Notes: a model not told the origin generated them from the letters alone. Counted from the first letter of the stretch, positions 20,384 through 33,725 are shown. The stretch: DNA of 64,000 nt from Glandiceps talaboti (GCF_964340395.1 NC_135560.1:10944598-11008597); one strand, 5' to 3'. Translations and numbers: made by a program.

Positions 20384-23300
20384 TTACACCAGTAATATAG
20401 AATTTATACAACCGTCATTTTCTGGGTGATTTGTTACTTGTGCATATTTTCCTACGGAGAGAAAAAACAGGACGACAAATTAAAACTACAGTACTGGCTT
20501 CAAGTTGTAAGTCTGACCGTAAATGCTTGAGCAACATTTACAATGAATACTTCTACTCACAGAGTCAAAAAACTTCTTGGAAGCAAATCCCAAACGTTTG
20601 CTGACATCTCGTCAGCATCACCAGGGGTTGTACTACAATGGGCTATTTGTCATACGTGTCTCGGAAGAACATTACTTTTTACTCCATGATGTAATTTGAA
20701 ATTCTTTTCAAAAGGAAAAGTAGCTGATTGTTTTCCTGAAAATTATTTTCATTTGTAATGGCAAAAATCCAATGAAAGTGAAAACTAAACAAGATAAAAT
20801 GTCCTCCATCCAAAGATGTTGATAAAGAGCTGACATGCCAGGATCAACCTTTCTTTATTCCACAATTTTGAAGTTGTGAAGAATATTAGAAAGATATGAT
20901 TTCATTGTGCCTGGAAAGACACAAAGGTGAAATTGATGAAACTTCATTGAAAATGAGAATCAAGTCTTTGACAGTATGTTTGCGTGAATATGTATGTAGT
21001 ACACTTACCCCATATGACCTTGCCACCCTGGGTAACAAGACCAAGTTCACTGACGTTGACCTTGAGAGGAATGAGAAGTAAACAAGGTTTATTAGAATAG
21101 CTTTACTGTACTTGATTAGAAACAAACTTGTATAGCTAGCAAAGACAGTCAGGGACATCAACCCGATTTCGTTTTTTTCACAATCTATCAAGAATCAAAT
21201 GTCTGCAAGGAGTGGAGCAGTAATACCCACTTGTCTGTTTTGTTTTCTAGCTGATTTAGAGTTGAGTATGTGGTACAATAGGGTGTTGTTGCTGTCTCTT
21301 CATTCTGTGTAGCACACATTGTGAATTTCTAAATAGCTTTCTGGCAAACCTGTATCACATATCTCATATTAGTATTAGTATTCATATTCATATTCATACT
21401 CATACTCATACTCATATTCGTATCTGCAATCTGAAGCCATTCAACTACCTATATCTGTCAAAAAATATTGTTTTCTAAGAATTGAATGTTCGTGTTTTCT
21501 TACCTCAATAATTGTTCCTTTAGTTATAACTCCAAGTGATGTATATAAAGGGGAATTTGGGTTTTTCTTTACTCCAATAATTGGTAAATAAAACGTAGCT
21601 TTTAGTTCAGGATGTGTGACATGTGCCTTCTTGAATCTAAGACCCTATATAATAAACAATGGAACATACATATCAGTCATCAGACACTTCACTCTCATAA
21701 GTTTTAATTTTTACAGGAATGGCTATATTATACCAAACAAGATTACCATTACTATCCTGTCTGTATCTGTACACTTCATTATTAATGATCCAATGCATAG
21801 GGGCATGAAGTATTTCTTAGATTGTTGTTTTCCTTGTCTATGGACTAGATATAGCAAACCACTCTATATGCAAATATGATTACGTGAAACCTGGTGATGT
21901 AGCCATCGATAGCAGTATGTTGATTGGCTAAGAAGGGGAGGGGGGGGGGGGGAATGACAATGGCTATGACCTCTAGTTTAAATACCTCACGCAGGTGAAA
22001 ATGTTAATTTGCATACAGTGGATTTACTACCGAATTTCTGGTTCCGTGACCACCCTTTGGTTATCTTCTAGTATAAAGCATATATTGCTACATTTGTAGT
22101 AGCAGGATTCATGTGATGCGTTCGTTAGGAAAACAACAACCTAAGCAATAATATGTTTCCCCATGATCCAGTGTTTTGGGTACTTTAGATATTTGCAGGA
22201 TCTCTGGAAGTGAAGCCCAGCTGAGGCTGATGGAATGATGGATATTACTTCCCCTGTTTCAATTAACAAAATTGAACCTTTAAACACAACTTAGCTAATA
22301 CACTATCCATATTTACCATTGGTCTGATGAATCTTTCATATTTTGGTGGTTTTCTTGTGAATCCTTCTCCAACGTATGTAACCTTGGTAACCATTCTCTT
22401 CCATGCTTTCCCTGGTGAATAGCAATGAGGGAAGAAAATGTGTTGTTAGCAACTTTACAGGTATGATGAATTTTTATTATAAAATGTTTTTTTTTAACAT
22501 ACTGACTGGTGGCCTACCATAGATGCAAAACTGATAAACAAATCAAAATATGTAAGCTGTAAAACTCATGGTAACCAAATTATGGGAAGCTGTCCAGACC
22601 TTACGTGCCATTGTTTGAATCCCCCAGTCTTGGTTCATAGTCAGAAAGGTCCAGCCGTTGATCTGTTTATGTAACCACTCACTAGCATATTATATAAGGT
22701 GAAACAATGCCTGGATCTTATAGACTGTCTTGGCTCAGTACTATCATATCACTAAAGTCATCAACCATAGATGAGGTCATTCTTTTCTTCCGTTCATGAC
22801 TAACTCTTTCTATAGCTCTACTAGACAACAGTTTTCATCAAAATTTTATTCTTAATCTGACACTGGCCTTACAGTTTAATCTTTGCACTTGTATAAAATT
22901 ACACATGAAAACGCCCTCTATACTGCCTCCCCTCTGTCTCTCTCAAGAGCAGTGCAGTCGAGTCGTTGCACACCAGGTGGGATTCTGACTTAGAGTCATA
23001 AGCCCTCAGAGGGAAGCCTCTCACATCATTGTGTTAAAAAATTGTTATATATACTCCATACTGTATGCAGATTCAAATGCAAACCATATATAGGTATAAT
23101 ATACATACATTTTGATACTGGGCTATTTTAAACAGCCTCTAAAATCATATCATCATCAATCAGAAAGTCTGTACACCATGATATACATCAAATGTACCAT
23201 GACACTGCTGTTGAAATACAAGCATGTCTTCCTTTCTATGCGTATGGCCATTATTACATTATGTGAGATATAAAACAGTCCCCCTCAAGAAATAACAAGA

Positions 23301-25501
23301 GTGGTAAATGGCATCAAAATTTAAAGCACTCAGTGTGTTACTTACGCCTTGATTTGCCTGTTTTCACAACTTTGAAAACTTCAGCATCAGCCTGAGCTCT
23401 GACTTTTGGTAACGGTACTTCCCATTTGCCAGCTTTCTCTTTCCTTTTCTGTTTGATCATATTTGAGAGTACTTTAGCCCTGGACTGTCCTTCTCTGTCT
23501 AATAAATAGGCCGGGACTGCACCTTCTGGTACTTCATCATTCTTTCTCTTTTTACTCTTTCTTTCTTCATGCATTTTTATTCTGCAAAATCAAGATGGCA
23601 GGTGTTGAGGTAGGGTGGGTGTCATTTTTTGGGATGAAAACATTTCAGTGTACTTAAGAGCTACATCACTTCTGTGAGTAAATGTATGCTGTAAACTTAC
23701 CTTCATTAGCTTACTTAAGGTTATTCAGATTTATCAGCGAAAGTAAGTTCGTGTTCACATAGATTTATTTTGGCATAATCAATCATTTAAGTTGTGTTCC
23801 AATACCTTTCAACCACTTCACCACATTGCACTAGGTGCACACCTATTGCAAAGTGTACACAAACTTCACTCTATAAAGTTTCAATGTGACCTTTTGTTTA
23901 AAAGTCACTTCAGATATCAAATTTCGGCATTGTTCAGAGCACGAATGTTTCCACTTACGTTTTCTTCATCTGTACTTTCTCTGCATGACGTTTCTTGTTG
24001 TACAGCTTAGCCCTGTAAAAGAATTACAAAATCCACTGATTACTAAATTTTATTTGGAGAAAATGACAGTCAATCTCATCAAAATCAATAATTGTACTTT
24101 CTTGATCAGAATGACCTCCCTCAACCCTTTGGCATCACCAATAATCAGAAACCATGTTATATGCAGTTGTAACATAGACAGTTTCTTCTCCACAGCTTGC
24201 TAACAGCTGACTGATGGATGTGATCGTGTAAAAGAAAGTAATAAAAACTTACTTTATACCCGTTAGCATTTTGGCCTTTTTAGCCCTTTCATGTGGCTCT
24301 CTGCTTTCCTTTTTCCTCCTAGAAGAAACAAACAAAATCAAGATTGGTGAATGATGATGTCACATATTTTCATGAAAAAGATGACATAGTTTGTAGATGT
24401 AAAATGACAATGTTGTACTACATAGAGTCTCTAATATCTCTTGAGATTTTTACCAAGGACTTTTTATTGGGACTCGACCATTTCTGAGCGGTTGCTGACC
24501 ACTGTCTGTTTGCATGTCACAAACACATTTCTTGTCTCCTCGATCGCTTTCTGTGTTTCCATCACTGTTGTTGACATTTTCTGCCCACACATGAACATGA
24601 ATATCAATCATCAATTATGAAATGTCATCAAAACTGGTCACAGGACACTGTGGTGTATAATTGAATATATTGGCTTGTATATAACTGGACACAGGGCATT
24701 GTAGTCTAATAATTGTGTATTATTGAATCAAGAAATTTAATTTTCAACATGCAAAACCAACAAATATTTTATGATTTCCGTATCACATCATGAACTATGT
24801 AAACATCACAAGAAATGATAAATCAAACTATAAACTTGAAACCTGCATTTGTAACAGAGAACCACGAATTCAATACATCATATGACCTACTTTCTTTCAT
24901 GGTAATCCAATCGATAGCCATGTCTCTTCCTATGTAACTCAATATGTTCATTTTGTGGCTGTGAAATAACAAGCACAGTGGATTTTGTTAAATATTGAGA
25001 CTCAGTATCTCCAGAGTCTGTACATCTATGACATTGGGTACACTGTATTACCAAACTCACATGACAGAGAGAGAGAGAGAGAGCCATTAACAAGCATTGG
25101 ACACTCAGGGGGCCAGGGACATGACACTCGAGACCATATCACATCAAATGTTCAATACTTTAAAGTTTAAGTTTAAGATGAACGTTTGCTAAAATACAAT
25201 TTAATACTGCAGTTTTTAGCATATGTATGCCATCCACTGGTTCAAACAGAACTCATCATAATTTAGCAAAGTATCCAAAACATTGTGTACTCTTTGACTC
25301 TTGAGAATACATAGATGAACTATAATAGATTGACTATTGTAGTATTGTGCAATTTTACATTTGACTACCAATCCATTTTTAAAGTGTCATCATTCAAAGC
25401 TGTGGTTGTGATTCGTCGTGCAATTTTCTACATACACTACTTGAAATCTGGTGATCTGAAACGTAAAAAAGGTACATACAATAATGACAAATACTTACCA
25501 T
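20384..25501 (-). CDS. NSA2: Ribosome biogenesis protein NSA2
   Basis: NSA2 is a nuclear/nucleolar factor required for 27S pre-rRNA processing and pre-60S assembly. Coding exons are 25501-25499, 24958-24891, 24318-24253, 24012-23959, 23581-23346, 22411-22317, 21644-21504, 21060-21009 and 20451-20384. They join in phase to 260 aa, the same length I recall for human NSA2. Exon 1 contributes only the ATG (donor GTAAGT directly after), and exon 2 continues [20 protein letters not shown]. Residues 20-70 are highly basic. The hallmark central segment [20 protein letters not shown] is in exon 5. The C-terminal half is an S8e-like beta barrel ([37 protein letters not shown]), ending NSILLV. Nothing looks broken. 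It is head-to-head with the zinc-finger gene, and an E-box CACGTG lies 82 bp upstream of the ATG, as is common for ribosome-biogenesis genes. Confidence 0.96.
21361..21424. repeat. (TATTCA)n / (TACTCA)n short repeat
   Basis: Hexanucleotide-like TATTCA, TATTAG and TACTCA units occupy NSA2 intron 7, between exons 7 and 8. Confidence 0.7.
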
Positions 25502-25855
25502 GGTTTTAAGGTAACGTTTCCAGTATCAAACTGGACAATATTGACGAAACGTATGAACGAAACAAAATACTTATTGCCAAGACACGTGAAACCACAAACG
25601 CCAATCAAAGCGTAAAAGGCATGCGCAATGACCTTAGGTCGCTATTCTTTACTTTTTACGAACACAGCGGGCGCTATTTACAAAGCCGTCTACTGTTCTG
25701 AATCGTAACAACTCGCTCATATTTTGCCTAATTTTTGGTATTCCGAAGTTGCTATGCGTGATATGATGAGCTAAAACTTAAAAGTGGACAACTGAAAAGA
25801 CAAACAAGTATTTATTTGCATATTGCTGCATTGTTTCAATTCACAAAGACAGGTC
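25502..25855. promoter_or_regulatory. Bidirectional promoter region, NSA2/zinc-finger gene
   Basis: 354 bp separate the divergent start codons at 25501 (NSA2, minus) and 25856 (zinc-finger gene, plus). Visible motifs are an E-box CACGTG at 25583-25588 and a CCAAT box at 25601-25605. CpG is more frequent than in neighbouring introns. Shared use by both genes is inferred from the spacing. Confidence 0.6.
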
Positions 25856-28052
25856 ATGGTTCTTGCTAAGGATTTGATGAAGAAAGCTCTATTCCAACAG
25901 GTACGTGTATATATTGCCAACATTAATTTTTTTTCATGTAGTGTACGGTAGTTCTGATTTATATGTATTTATTTTAACGGTGTATCAACAAAGATAGTAT
26001 TCCTGTACTACAGAGTATGTATGTAGAGTTAAAACACATGAAGAATTCCGTTTTCAGCGAACAATACCAAATATAGTCATTGACTCGAGTCAAAATTCAT
26101 CAGTCGATCAGTCTGAGCATAGTAAATGAACCATGGGATGGCATGGTTGATTTGTCGGTTCCAAGGTGCATTGCGCGTGAGATAGGCAACACAACTATCA
26201 TTGTATCAAAAACCTATATTTTGACAATCAATCATTAAAATCCAAATAAACAGATCAAGAATAATATATACATGGAAAGGGCAAATCAAATTCCACAAGC
26301 CTTACTCTGGCTGCATCCTTATCCCATCCTGTACACCATAATTGCATATGTACTACATACATTGTATTTAGTGCATCTAAGAACCATGGACATCATTACA
26401 TTGGCACATACCTATTCAGATGTTTTGCCTGCAGACAAAGGGGTGAGAAAGCCCACTACCCTCAAGGACTAACCCCTCTACCTCCAAACCACCCAAACTG
26501 TGATCACTAATAATAACTCTTCCAATCTTTTAATTTGCAGAGCCATGCCTTTACTTTGATGACTGGTTGCAAGATTTTTATACGAATTGATGATCCAAAT
26601 GGAGAAGCCTACAAGTCTCAGTATTACGGAAGTCCAGAACTTATTCAAGAATATCAAAGTGTCAACTTTGCTTGGAAACGCTCAGCACGTGTCGATGGTG
26701 AAAGTGGATGCCCTTTACATATTATTTCAACTCAACAACACAACGCAATACATTCCAACTCTGTTGCAGTCAACGTAAACCCGGCAAATGACAATGTTAA
26801 CAATGTGGTGACACAAAGAAATAGGAATACATATGAGGTGAATAGCCATACACAACATGATGATGATATGAACAGACCTGCTGAAGGTCCTGAGACTTTT
26901 CAGGATGCAGATACTCTCATGAAAGATGTCTTTGGAATTCAAAACCACTCTCGTAAGGATACTTGTGGAGGTCAAAATCATTCCTCAAAGGATGCCTTTG
27001 GAGATCGAAGCCATTCTCCAAACAATGCGTTTGTAGATCAAAGTCAATCCCTGAAAGATGCTTTCGGAAAGGAAGGTGAAGCTACCCTCAATGAATGTGA
27101 GATTGGCACTGATATCGGTTTTAATGTCAAACATGAAGTCCAATATATGGCATGTCAATATCAGAGAAGCAACAGTGACAACTATGAGAACACGAATGAT
27201 TCTTTCTTGATGGAAGATCGTAAACCTTCCCAGTATCAAAACATTGTAAATGACAATAGTCGTGGTCTTAGTGATCAAGAACAGGAATCAGCGATAGAGA
27301 GAGGTATAGACCAAAGGATACCTATTGATAGCGATGACTACGCTGATAAACTGTCTAACCACTTAGCACAAGTGAATAGTGGGGACAGAATGACAGACCC
27401 CAGAATACAAATTGGTGACCCTGGTATGCCAGACCCAAGGACACAAGTCAGTGATCCTAGTTTGACAGACCCCACGACACAAGTCAATGATCCTAATATG
27501 ACAGACCCCAGGACACAAGTCAGTGATCCTAGTTTGACAGACCCCAGGGCACAAGTTAGTGAAGACTCTGAGTATATAACAGCTCAGCCCATTGAGGTAA
27601 TCACACCGGGTATTGTGTATCAGTGTGTGTACTGTAACAAAGTGTTTGACTCAAAACAGCAACTTGACAGGCATGAAGAAACAAACCACCAAGATAACAG
27701 TAATAGACCACATATTTGCCCTGAATGTGGAGAGTCGTTTAGGAAGATTGGAAATCTAAAACAACATCAGAAAGTACATTCCGGTCTGAAACCGTTCAGA
27801 TGTGATATCTGTAATAGAACATTCTCCAGGAGTTCACATCTAAAGGGACACAGATACACTCACCAGAAAGAAACGCCATACAAGTGTAACATGTGCGGTA
27901 TTTATTTCACCAATCCGTACAATCTCAAACGGCATACGCTGTGCCATGACGGAAAACGACAACATCATTGCAGTATGTGTGGATTCACATTCTATCGCAG
28001 AGATCAACTCTTAGCACATGAAAGATGTCATATGAAAAAATTAAAACGTTGA
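25856..28052 (+). CDS. C2H2 zinc-finger protein with unusual N-terminal domain
   Basis: This is a probable nuclear DNA-binding regulator; I do not recognise a named orthologue. Exon 1 is 25856-25900 (MVLAKDLMKKALFQQ) and exon 2 is 26541-28052, joined in phase 0 to 518 aa. Residues 1-75 look like a folded domain (LMKKALFQQSHAFTLMTGCK, IFIRIDDPNGEAY, YYGSPELIQEY). Residues 75-370 are acidic and polar, with four ~12-residue repeats of the type FGxQNHSxKDA and a run of DPxxTDPRTQVSDP repeats. Five C2H2 fingers occupy about 375-512 (CVYC...H, CPEC...HQKVH, CDIC...HRYTH, CNMC...HTLCH, CSMC...HERCH). Fingers 2 and 3 are joined by a near-canonical linker HSGLKPF. The basic tail is MKKLKR. The start is the only ATG before a good GTACGT donor. 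It is divergent from NSA2. Confidence 0.85.
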
Positions 28053-28469
28053 ACTTGAAGATATATTTGATTATTATCTGTTTCCATGAAAATTTCAAGA
28101 TTTTTAAAATTAACTTCTTAGTCATTTGTTATGTAGAACTTTCTGTATCTTTTAGACTATTTTAACATTATCTATTGCTATTTGTACTGTATTTATGGGA
28201 AATAAGAATTCAGTGTAACTCTCAATAACTGGAAAAGGAAAGGTGTACATGCATACAAACCTGTCAATATGCTTGTCGTATGCGAGATAGACTACGTGGG
28301 TACATGTTCAGATTATGTTTAAAGGTCAGACTTCATCATTTTCAAGATAACCATACCGTGTGCTAAAAGATTGCGTCCATATATAGTTGATGATAGGAAT
28401 TACTCAACATTTTAACTTGATAAACCTGTAAATGTTCACGTGCAAGTAATCACTCTTTGTAAATAACAA

Positions 28470-28475
28470 AATAAA
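28470..28475 (+). terminator. Putative polyadenylation signal of the zinc-finger gene
   Basis: AATAAA lies about 420 bases after the stop codon, in AT-rich sequence. It is the first canonical hexamer seen downstream on this strand. Confidence 0.5.
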
Positions 28476-28789
28476 TGCAACTTATTTTAAGAAATATTTT
28501 AAGAATTAGAAAAGCACCAAGTATTTTAGTCATTGTCTCTAGATATTAAACTTAAACTTAAACTTGAGTCTACCACATTTGTTGGGTCTTTGTCTGTATA
28601 TTGCAACAAAACTTTGGAGTATATGTATACATATGTGCAGGTAACTTTCTCATTGTCTGATGTAATGTAGCTCTATGTAAGCTTTGCTATGCTGCAGATC
28701 TTGACTGTCCTACATACACTTCAAAAAACATTCAATGGTTCAGTATTTGATGTGAAGTGCACCTCAGAATTCAACTTTTGCTGTTACTT

Positions 28790-29060
28790 TGTTCAAGAAA
28801 TTTTCAAGCCATTCTCAGTTAAAATCAAGAAAAAAAAACCAGTGGTCACCATACAAATCTTTGAAATCAAGGTCAAAATGTTATCAAAATTTTATATTCC
28901 AATATGGCCGCCAAATACTGTGTAACCACTTTATTAGAAAATAAAAGATTGTCGATTTCCATGAAAACAAGATGGTGGACCCCAAATTTATTTTAATCTT
29001 TCAAAAGGACCATATAAAGTAAGCTTCCACATGGCAAAGTTTGGAGGGATTTTAAGAAAT
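28790..29060 (+). repeat. Dispersed repeat, inverted copy at 46000-46290
   Basis: It contains TTGTTCAAGAAA, CCAATATGGCCGCCAAATAC, AAGATTGT.GATTTC and GAAAACAAGATGGTGGACCC. The reverse complement of 46090-46275 carries the same motifs in the same order (there CCAATATGGCCACCAAATAC and AACAAGATGGTGGACCCCCA). This is an interspersed element of unknown class. Confidence 0.7.
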
Positions 29061-30039
29061 GTGATTTTCAGTGAAATTCATCCCAAAGGCACATTGTACT
29101 TCAAATGTTAATGTAGATTATTATTTCACTTAGCAACCACCCAATCTACTTAGATACTACTTGTGATTATGACTGCATCAATCAGTAAAAGTTTCCCTTC
29201 ATGATTGGCTGATCCAGTCTATCAGTGCTGATTCATTATGGTTCACATCACATGGGGAAGCTACTGACTTTCATCTGACAGTCAAAACAATAGATCTAAA
29301 TACAATAAAAATTTGTGACTGTTTTCTAGCTGATTCTTCATTAACTTAAAAATACTGAAGTCAGTTTGCTAAAAGCCCAAGTTGAGAGGTAGGGGGACAA
29401 AGTTAAGATCAGCAAAGGTCCTTTTAGTTCAAGTGAAGCTACTTGGACTTGGCTATGTAGTAATAGCAATGTGTCTAGACTGAAAAATGAAAACACTGAT
29501 AGAGAACATATGTATTTTATGAAGTCCCTGATTGAAGATACACAAGCATGATGTTCCTGTGAGTTTAGGTGTTGCTGTGATTTTCTAGAGAATACAAGTC
29601 ATACAAATTGAGGTCTGCTTTTCCTGATCTTTGTCCATTACATTTGCTATACTTCACATTGTTCCATCGCAGATGTTTTACCTCTTGAACTTTTGGCTTG
29701 GCATGTCCTAAACAGGCAATTGAGAATTATATTTATGTACATGTGCTAGACACTTGAAAATGGACTTGTTGCAAATATTGATTTCTCAGACGCACTGTAA
29801 AGTTGTACAATAAAATAATGGAAAACATCACTTGCATGTAAACATGACTCACCTTTCTGCAAAGTTTGAATGGTTTATATAGCCAAGTGGAACTCATTTC
29901 TTAAACCTATGTTTGCATATTTTCAGACAGACACACTCAGATCCTGTCAACACCTACACCCACATACACACCATGATTTATCTTTGTACAAAGTTTGAAT
30001 GCAAATAGTACCATGCAGAACTAGACTGTTACACCACAG

Positions 30040-31475
30040 TCCCTTTATGTGATCAGGGGACTGTGGTTACACACACTGACACATAGATAAACCAATGGCA
30101 CAGTCAAACATACACTCCCTGACACCATAGATAAACTAATGACACAGACACCATAGATAAGGCGATGACAAAAATACAAGCACAGACACCAGATAAACCA
30201 CTTACACCATAGATAAACCAATGACACAAATATACACACACTGATACTACAGATAAACCAATGGCACTCATGTAGTAGGGTCTATGGTCAAACACATGCT
30301 GACATCACTGATAAACCAATGACACACACTAACACTGTAGATAAAGCAATGACAAACACACACTGACACCACAGATAAACCATAGACCCTACATGAACAC
30401 CACAGATAAACAAATGGTATAGACACACACTGACCACAGATAAACAAATGGTACAGGCACACACTGACACCACAGATAAACCAATGACACAGACAACCAT
30501 ACACTGACACCACAGATAAACCAATGGTATAGACACACACTGACCACAGATAAACCAATGACACAGACAAACACACACTGACACTGACACCACAGATAAA
30601 CCAATGTCACAGACAAACACACACTGACACCACAGATAAACCAATGACACAGACAAACACACACTGACACCACAGATAAACCAATGGTACAGACAACCAT
30701 ACACTGACACCACAGATAAACCAATGGTACAGACAACCATACACTGACACCACAGATAAACCAATGGAACAGACAAACACACACTGACACCACAGATAAA
30801 CCAATGGTACAGACAAACACACACTGACCACAGATAAACCAATGACACATACATACAAACACATACTGACACCACAGATAAACCAATGACACAGACAAAC
30901 ACACACTGACACCACGGATAAACCAATGGCACAGACAAACACACACTGACACCACGGATAAACCAATGGCACAGACAAACACACACTGACACCATAGATA
31001 AACCAATGGCACAGACAAACACACATTGGCACCACAGATAAACCAATGACACAGACAAACACACACTGACACCATAGATAAACCAATGGCACAGACAAAC
31101 ACACACTGACACCACAGATAAACCAATGACACAGACAAACACACATTGGCACCACAGATAAACCAGTGACACAGACAAACACACACTGACACCACAGATA
31201 AACCAATGGTACAGACAAACACACACTGGCACCACAGATAAACTAATGACACAGACAAACACACACTGACACCACAGATAAACCAATGGCACAGACAAAC
31301 ACACACTGACACCACAGATAAACCAATGACACACAATTAAACACACTAACAGATAAACCAATGGCACAGACTGACACCCCAGATAAACCATGACACAGAC
31401 AAACACACACTGACACCACAGATAAACCAATGGCACAGACAAACACACACTGACACCACAGATAAACCAAAGACA
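30040..31475. repeat. 40-bp minisatellite
   Basis: Roughly 35 copies of a 40-bp unit containing CAGACAAACACACACTGACA and CCACAGATAAACCAATGGC. The copies are homogeneous in the right two thirds and decayed toward 30040. The unit is not a multiple of three and has no stop on the minus strand, so all three minus frames stay open (up to 386 codons). This is not a gene. Confidence 0.97.
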
Positions 31476-32839
31476 TACAAATGTACAACTGGAAATGAAT
31501 CTATTCCTTTATTCCCCATAATATGCTGATATAAAACAATGGAATGATAACTTGAATAGTAACGATGAAACCCAGCAAACAATAGCGTCAATTTGATAAA
31601 TGCAGTGGTCTGTTTATCTATGAACTATGTAGTCAGTGTGTTTGCCAGAATGTTAGCATACAAGTATTTTTTAACAGAATAGGCACTGAATCTTTTTATT
31701 TCAACAGGAATGTAGCCATTTTGTCAGTGTGTGGTTCAAATCAGTGAGTTCTGAAGAATAAAACCAGAAAAGTGAGATCTTCATAGGTACCTCCATATAC
31801 GCCATGATAATTTTCTTTACAACGAACAGTTTTACACAGAGTTCTTTGTACACGTTAAAACTCCATATTAAAAAAAAACACCAATGGCACTGCAGCACAC
31901 ATGATCACAATAAACTTATTTTTATACTCTATGATGTCACTGAATTGGATTTGACTTAGTCAACTGAATCACAAATTTGACACAATTTGTAAAAAGAAGA
32001 ACAATACAATCTAAAACACAGTGTTTGTTTAAAACTGATAATTTCATAATTTCTCTCGAGTTTTCTTGAAATCATGATTTATTATTGAATTATTCTGATT
32101 TGATGTAGATAACAGAAAACTATGTTTACAATTATCAAAGAATATTTAGTGAATTCTTACACATTCAGCCTACAAGAAGTTTAAAAAGAACATAGCTTCT
32201 TGAAAGAGTAATCACCATAGTTACCAGAAAATGACTGAAATTTAAACATCATGTCACCAAAAAAATTACATCAAAATTCTTATATATTCCCCTTCGCCAT
32301 CATAACAACATTAAAAGATGGTCAACTTGATTATGATACAATATGTAATAGATATGGAAAAGTTGCCAATGTTAATAAATTATCCCTGAAATGTACACCA
32401 AGAAATGTAAAAAAAAAGCAGCCACATGACAAGTGAAATATTAACATTTAAAATTACCAATTATTACTCCATTTCACATTTGAAAGAATTGTGATTTTCA
32501 TAACCTAATAATGCCATTTGCAGGTAGCGATATTGGCAACAATAAATACAGATAAATATTTGTATAAAAGACATAAATATGAGCAACTATACTCTAAATA
32601 CATCAAACCGTAATTTGTCTCTCTGGCAAACTACATGTACGATGGTCAATACTTGTCAGAGATTTCATGACTTAACTATGACTTGTGTCAATTTCAATAC
32701 TCAAATTGTACATTTCTGAAATCTTCAAACCAGTTGAAATTTCAAAAAAGTTATAATCTGAAAAAAGCTTGTAAAAGTACAAAATCACCTTGCAGGAAGA
32801 TATTGCCCCAAATATTATGTTGTAAATAATTCCAAGAAA

Positions 32840-33445
32840 TATTGCTGAAAAAGCCATAATAATTGGCTAATATTACCCATAACATAATATGACCATCCTT
32901 ATAGTGGTTTGAGATATTACCCATAATGTAGCAGTAAGAACCATTATCATTGGCTTATTTTACCAATTAATATTGCTGTAAGAGATGTTATCATTGGTTA
33001 ATTTTACCACTGAATATTACTGTAAGAGTTATGATCATTGGCTCATTGTTAAAGCTTACCCTAAAATATTCCTACAAGAGCCACTATAATTGGCTAATTT
33101 TACCCATAAATATTGCTTGTAAGAGGAACTGTCATTGGATCATCTTATCCATAAAGAAAGCTGTAAGAGCAACTACCATTGGCTGCAAGCTTACATATCA
33201 ATGTAATAGCCACTATCATTGGCTAATCTTACATATACATGTAATAGCCACTATCATTGGCTAATCTTACATACACATGTAAGAGCCATTATCATTGGCT
33301 AATCTTACATATACATGTAACAGCCACTATCATTGGCTAATCTGACATATACATGTAATAGCCACTATCACTGGCTAAACTTACATACACATGTTAGAGC
33401 CGCTATCATTGGCTAATCATACATATACATGTAAGAGCCATCGTC
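32840..33445. repeat. 38-bp minisatellite with older ~58-bp relatives
   Basis: From about 33170, seven or so copies of a 38-bp unit contain GCCACTATCATTGGCTAATC and TTACATATACATGTAATA. Between 32840 and 33170 the same ATTGGCTAAT core recurs at longer, decayed spacing with CCCATAAATATTGCTGTAAG. Every unit carries ATTGG, an inverted CCAAT pentamer. Confidence 0.9.
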
Positions 33446-33725
33446 ATTGGTAATTGTAAAGTTTTGATTGAAAAAACTAGAATTTGTACCCCTACATTTT
33501 TTACACTACATAGTAGAAAGAAGTCTCTGATGAAACATGAACTAGAATAAGTTGCAGCACCAATAGAAGTACAAATTGTCAGTTAAAGTCTTTTTTGCAA
33601 ACTATGATCAATATCCCTTCAACCATCCAACATAATCACTAAAAACAACTCATCTTCTCCGCTTTTTAATTTACAATTCAATTATCATTAAATGATAGCT
33701 AATAGTCTAATTAAAATCTTGAATA

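Noticed and set aside
30288-31448. 386-codon open frame rich in Cys/Val/Leu
   Set aside because: It lies wholly in the 40-bp minisatellite; overlapping frames in the other two phases are also open, which follows from a stop-free repeat and not from coding.
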